From: HGM04593 sp045654645
Lineage (GTDB): Bacteria; Bacteroidota; Bacteroidia; Bacteroidales; Bacteroidaceae
Assembly: GCA_045654645.1 (NCBI GenBank)
Contig: JAZONR010000006.1
Span: forward strand, 1 to 52,005
DNA: 52,005 nt
Direction: 5' to 3'
Shown here: positions 50,622 through 52,005 of the stretch, piece after piece
Position numbering within the stretch: the stretch's first letter is position 1
Layout of the letters: each line of letters opens with the position of its first letter
The notes under the pieces: model-generated
Told to the model about the DNA's origin: nothing
The model's database searches: none
The model's input: only the letters and a program-made list of their open reading frames with translations
Translations under genes and position numbers: made by a program

Positions 50622-51795
50622 AGTATCTCTTTTTTTCTTCGGCAGGCACATTTATGTGTTCCACTATACGCATCATCAGGTTGCGCAGTTCTTGATAGCG
50701 TTCGGTGTTACCGCTATGCTTGTAATGGTTGAGCAACGACTTGAAGCAAGGAATGTAATTGAAGTTATAGCGGTCTATAGCAGCAGGGTAGCTTTCCGGC
50801 AAGAAACTTTCCCGCAGGTAGTCGGTAAGGTACAACTCCTCGTAGTTTCTGCGTTTTATGGTCAGGTTGTCATAGGGCTTCTTGCTGTAACGCATCACAA
50901 GGCCTTCCGAGTAGAGCTTGTCGGCACAATTGGGCATTTCAGTCTCCATCATTGGGGAGAAGTAGATTGGCCGGTCTGTATTATCGACAAGATGTTGATA
51001 TACCAGGTCCTTCACCTTCTGTAAATCTTTGTTGTCCAACTTGTATGTACCATTGTCTATCATTTGGGCAAAGCTGGGAAGGTTCAATTTCTTCTCTATG
51101 AGGGAACGGTAATCGGCAGTAAACAGCCAGAATGTTGTGTTGATAATTGTTACATCGGGGCGTATGCCCTTGCCATACTGCAGTATCAGTTTTGAGAAGG
51201 TCTGGGTGTCTCCGTGTGCAAAGATAATGGCGTTGGGGGCAAGGCCAATAAGTTCATTGTAGGCATAGTTGAGCAACGTTGGGGAGTAGCTGCCGCTGTT
51301 GTACCAACGGGTCAATATGTCGCGCATCGTCTCTTCATCGCCGGTTTGCATAAGGTAGCTGATGAATGTGGGGTAATCGTCTACTGCATCAGGGTGCATC
51401 TTGATAGCCTTGGCCATACCTGGATTATCCTTTGCCTGGTTGTTGTTGTGACAGCGGGTGATGTAGTAGGTGTAAGTGTCAGGAATGGCTTTCTCCATCT
51501 CATCTACAATGGTGTCAAGCCGTTCATTGATATCGGGCATTGTCTCACTCCAACTTCTGTATTTCACTGCCCGGTAGTAGTTGCCCCACGCTTCTTCGTT
51601 CTTGCTGTTCTTCTCTATTTCTGTTCTCCATAGGCGCTCTTGTGTCTTGTACCACTCTGCGCTTTGATGTACTTTTACTGCTGTCTCCACCCTTTGTGGA
51701 GCTACAATCTTTGTTTGTGCTTGTGCGCCACTGTTCATCAAAGTAAGTCCCAGCATTGCCGCAAGGCAAATGGCGAATGTGCGTGTGCTTTTCAT
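50602..51795 (-). CDS. Secreted protein with a DUF2723-like C-terminal region
   Basis: The 397-residue protein has a signal peptide (LGLTLMNSGAQAQ). Residues 48-185 look like helical repeats (WYKTQERLWRTEIEKNSKNEEAWGNYYRAV as landmark, in part). Residues 189-225 (AIIFAHGDTQTFSKLILQYGKGIRPDV) resemble the FTNGDNDTFPLWYLQ...GVRTDV segment of DUF2723 membrane proteins, but this protein lacks their membrane domain. It is periplasmic or surface-located by its signal. It leads the operon with the ECF sigma factor. Function is unknown. Confidence 0.75.
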   Translation of the reverse strand: MKSTRTFAICLAAMLGLTLMNSGAQAQTKIVAPQRVETAVKVHQSAEWYKTQERLWRTEIEKNSKNEEAWGNYYRAVKYRSWSETMPDINERLDTIVDEMEKAIPDTYTYYITRCHNNNQAKDNPGMAKAIKMHPDAVDDYPTFISYLMQTGDEETMRDILTRWYNSGSYSPTLLNYAYNELIGLAPNAIIFAHGDTQTFSKLILQYGKGIRPDVTIINTTFWLFTADYRSLIEKKLNLPSFAQMIDNGTYKLDNKDLQKVKDLVYQHLVDNTDRPIYFSPMMETEMPNCADKLYSEGLVMRYSKKPYDNLTIKRRNYEELYLTDYLRESFLPESYPAAIDRYNFNYIPCFKSLLNHYKHSGNTERYQELRNLMMRIVEHINVPAEEKKRYYEEINR

Positions 51796-51838
51796 ATTGT
51801 TTGTCTTTGAGTCTTTTATTTTATCTGTTTGTTCACTA

Positions 51839-51855
51839 TGAAAACGCGTTTTTCA
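51839..51855. promoter_or_regulatory. Inverted repeat upstream of the sigma-factor operon
   Basis: TGAAAACG is followed by CGTTTTTCA, a near-perfect inverted repeat with one extra T, about 45 bp upstream of the first gene. No TAnnTTTG box is seen here, so the operon may use a different promoter type, perhaps its own ECF factor. This is speculative. Confidence 0.3.
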
Positions 51856-51967
51856 CAATAGCATACACGCCAACTCGCCAATCGTTCGTTTATTTAACGT
51901 TTTTTTGGAAGGTTTTAAAACTATCTATGGAATTTTAAATGGTTGGATGATGAATGTATATATCATA

Positions 51968-52000
51968 GGGCTCCCCCACCTTGCAAAATGCGGGGGGCCC
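51968..52000. terminator. GC-rich hairpin at the right edge
   Basis: A 9-bp stem (51968-51976 with 51992-52000, one G-U pair) stands at the window end, without an obvious T tract on the plus strand. It probably belongs to a gene outside the window. Confidence 0.4.
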
Positions 52001-52005
52001 ATGAA

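Overview
The window looks like a chromosomal piece of a Bacteroidales bacterium, probably gut-associated. Predicted promoters follow the Bacteroidetes -33 TTTG / -7 TAnnTTTG pattern, with no recognisable -35/-10 boxes. The gene content is typical of the order: the type IX secretion protein PorQ, a TonB protein, BamA-like, FadL-like and Porin_10-like outer-membrane proteins, DUF349, DUF3332, DUF4421, DUF4468 and DUF4476 proteins, and a 1156-residue type II-C Cas9. Family names come from motif reading and memory; no database search was run.

Positions 1-6071 hold a complete, compact type II-C CRISPR-Cas locus. The array (ten full 47-bp repeats plus one half-decayed repeat) lies at the left. A bidirectional terminator separates it from cas2, and cas9-cas1-cas2 follow as overlapping genes on the minus strand. 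A divergent tracrRNA sits just upstream of cas9. Every full repeat carries a Bacteroidetes promoter signature pointing into the next spacer. The cas9 promoter itself appears to be assembled from two CRISPR-repeat halves. These two observations are the most unusual in the window.

Positions 6072-8747 hold a decayed fragment of a DUF349 gene, two unrecognised plus-strand genes (the second Sel1/TPR-like) and a dispersed intergenic repeat. Positions 8748-18028 are a minus-strand stretch: DUF349 protein, esterase lipoprotein, BamA-like barrel, PlsC-type acyltransferase, bile-acid/sodium symporter family protein, MgtE and RsmA. Positions 18183-23186 run on the plus strand: UPF0104-type membrane protein, dipeptidase PepD, DUF3332 lipoprotein, MeaB GTPase and 5-formyltetrahydrofolate cyclo-ligase. 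A 44-bp perfect palindrome separates these from the minus-strand operon porQ-cmk-ispH-pfkA (23255-26804).

From 27111 to 41882 the plus strand carries a TonB protein, a polyprenyl diphosphate synthase, a conserved unknown, TatD, DAHP synthase/chorismate mutase, a BtuF/BtuC-like pair without its ATPase, the branched-chain amino-acid operon ilvD-ilvB-ilvN-ilvC with a possible attenuator leader, a repeat-rich secreted protein and a FadL-like porin. A minus-strand envelope cluster (41885-46802) follows: DUF4468, a 54-residue membrane protein, a Porin_10-like porin, a Gfo/Idh/MocA oxidoreductase and DUF4421. Then come a PASTA protein, an RluD-type pseudouridine synthase and a DUF4476 protein. A repeat-rich intergenic region with three 80-bp tandem units leads to an ECF sigma-factor operon at the right end. 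I saw no rRNA, tRNA or intact insertion sequence.
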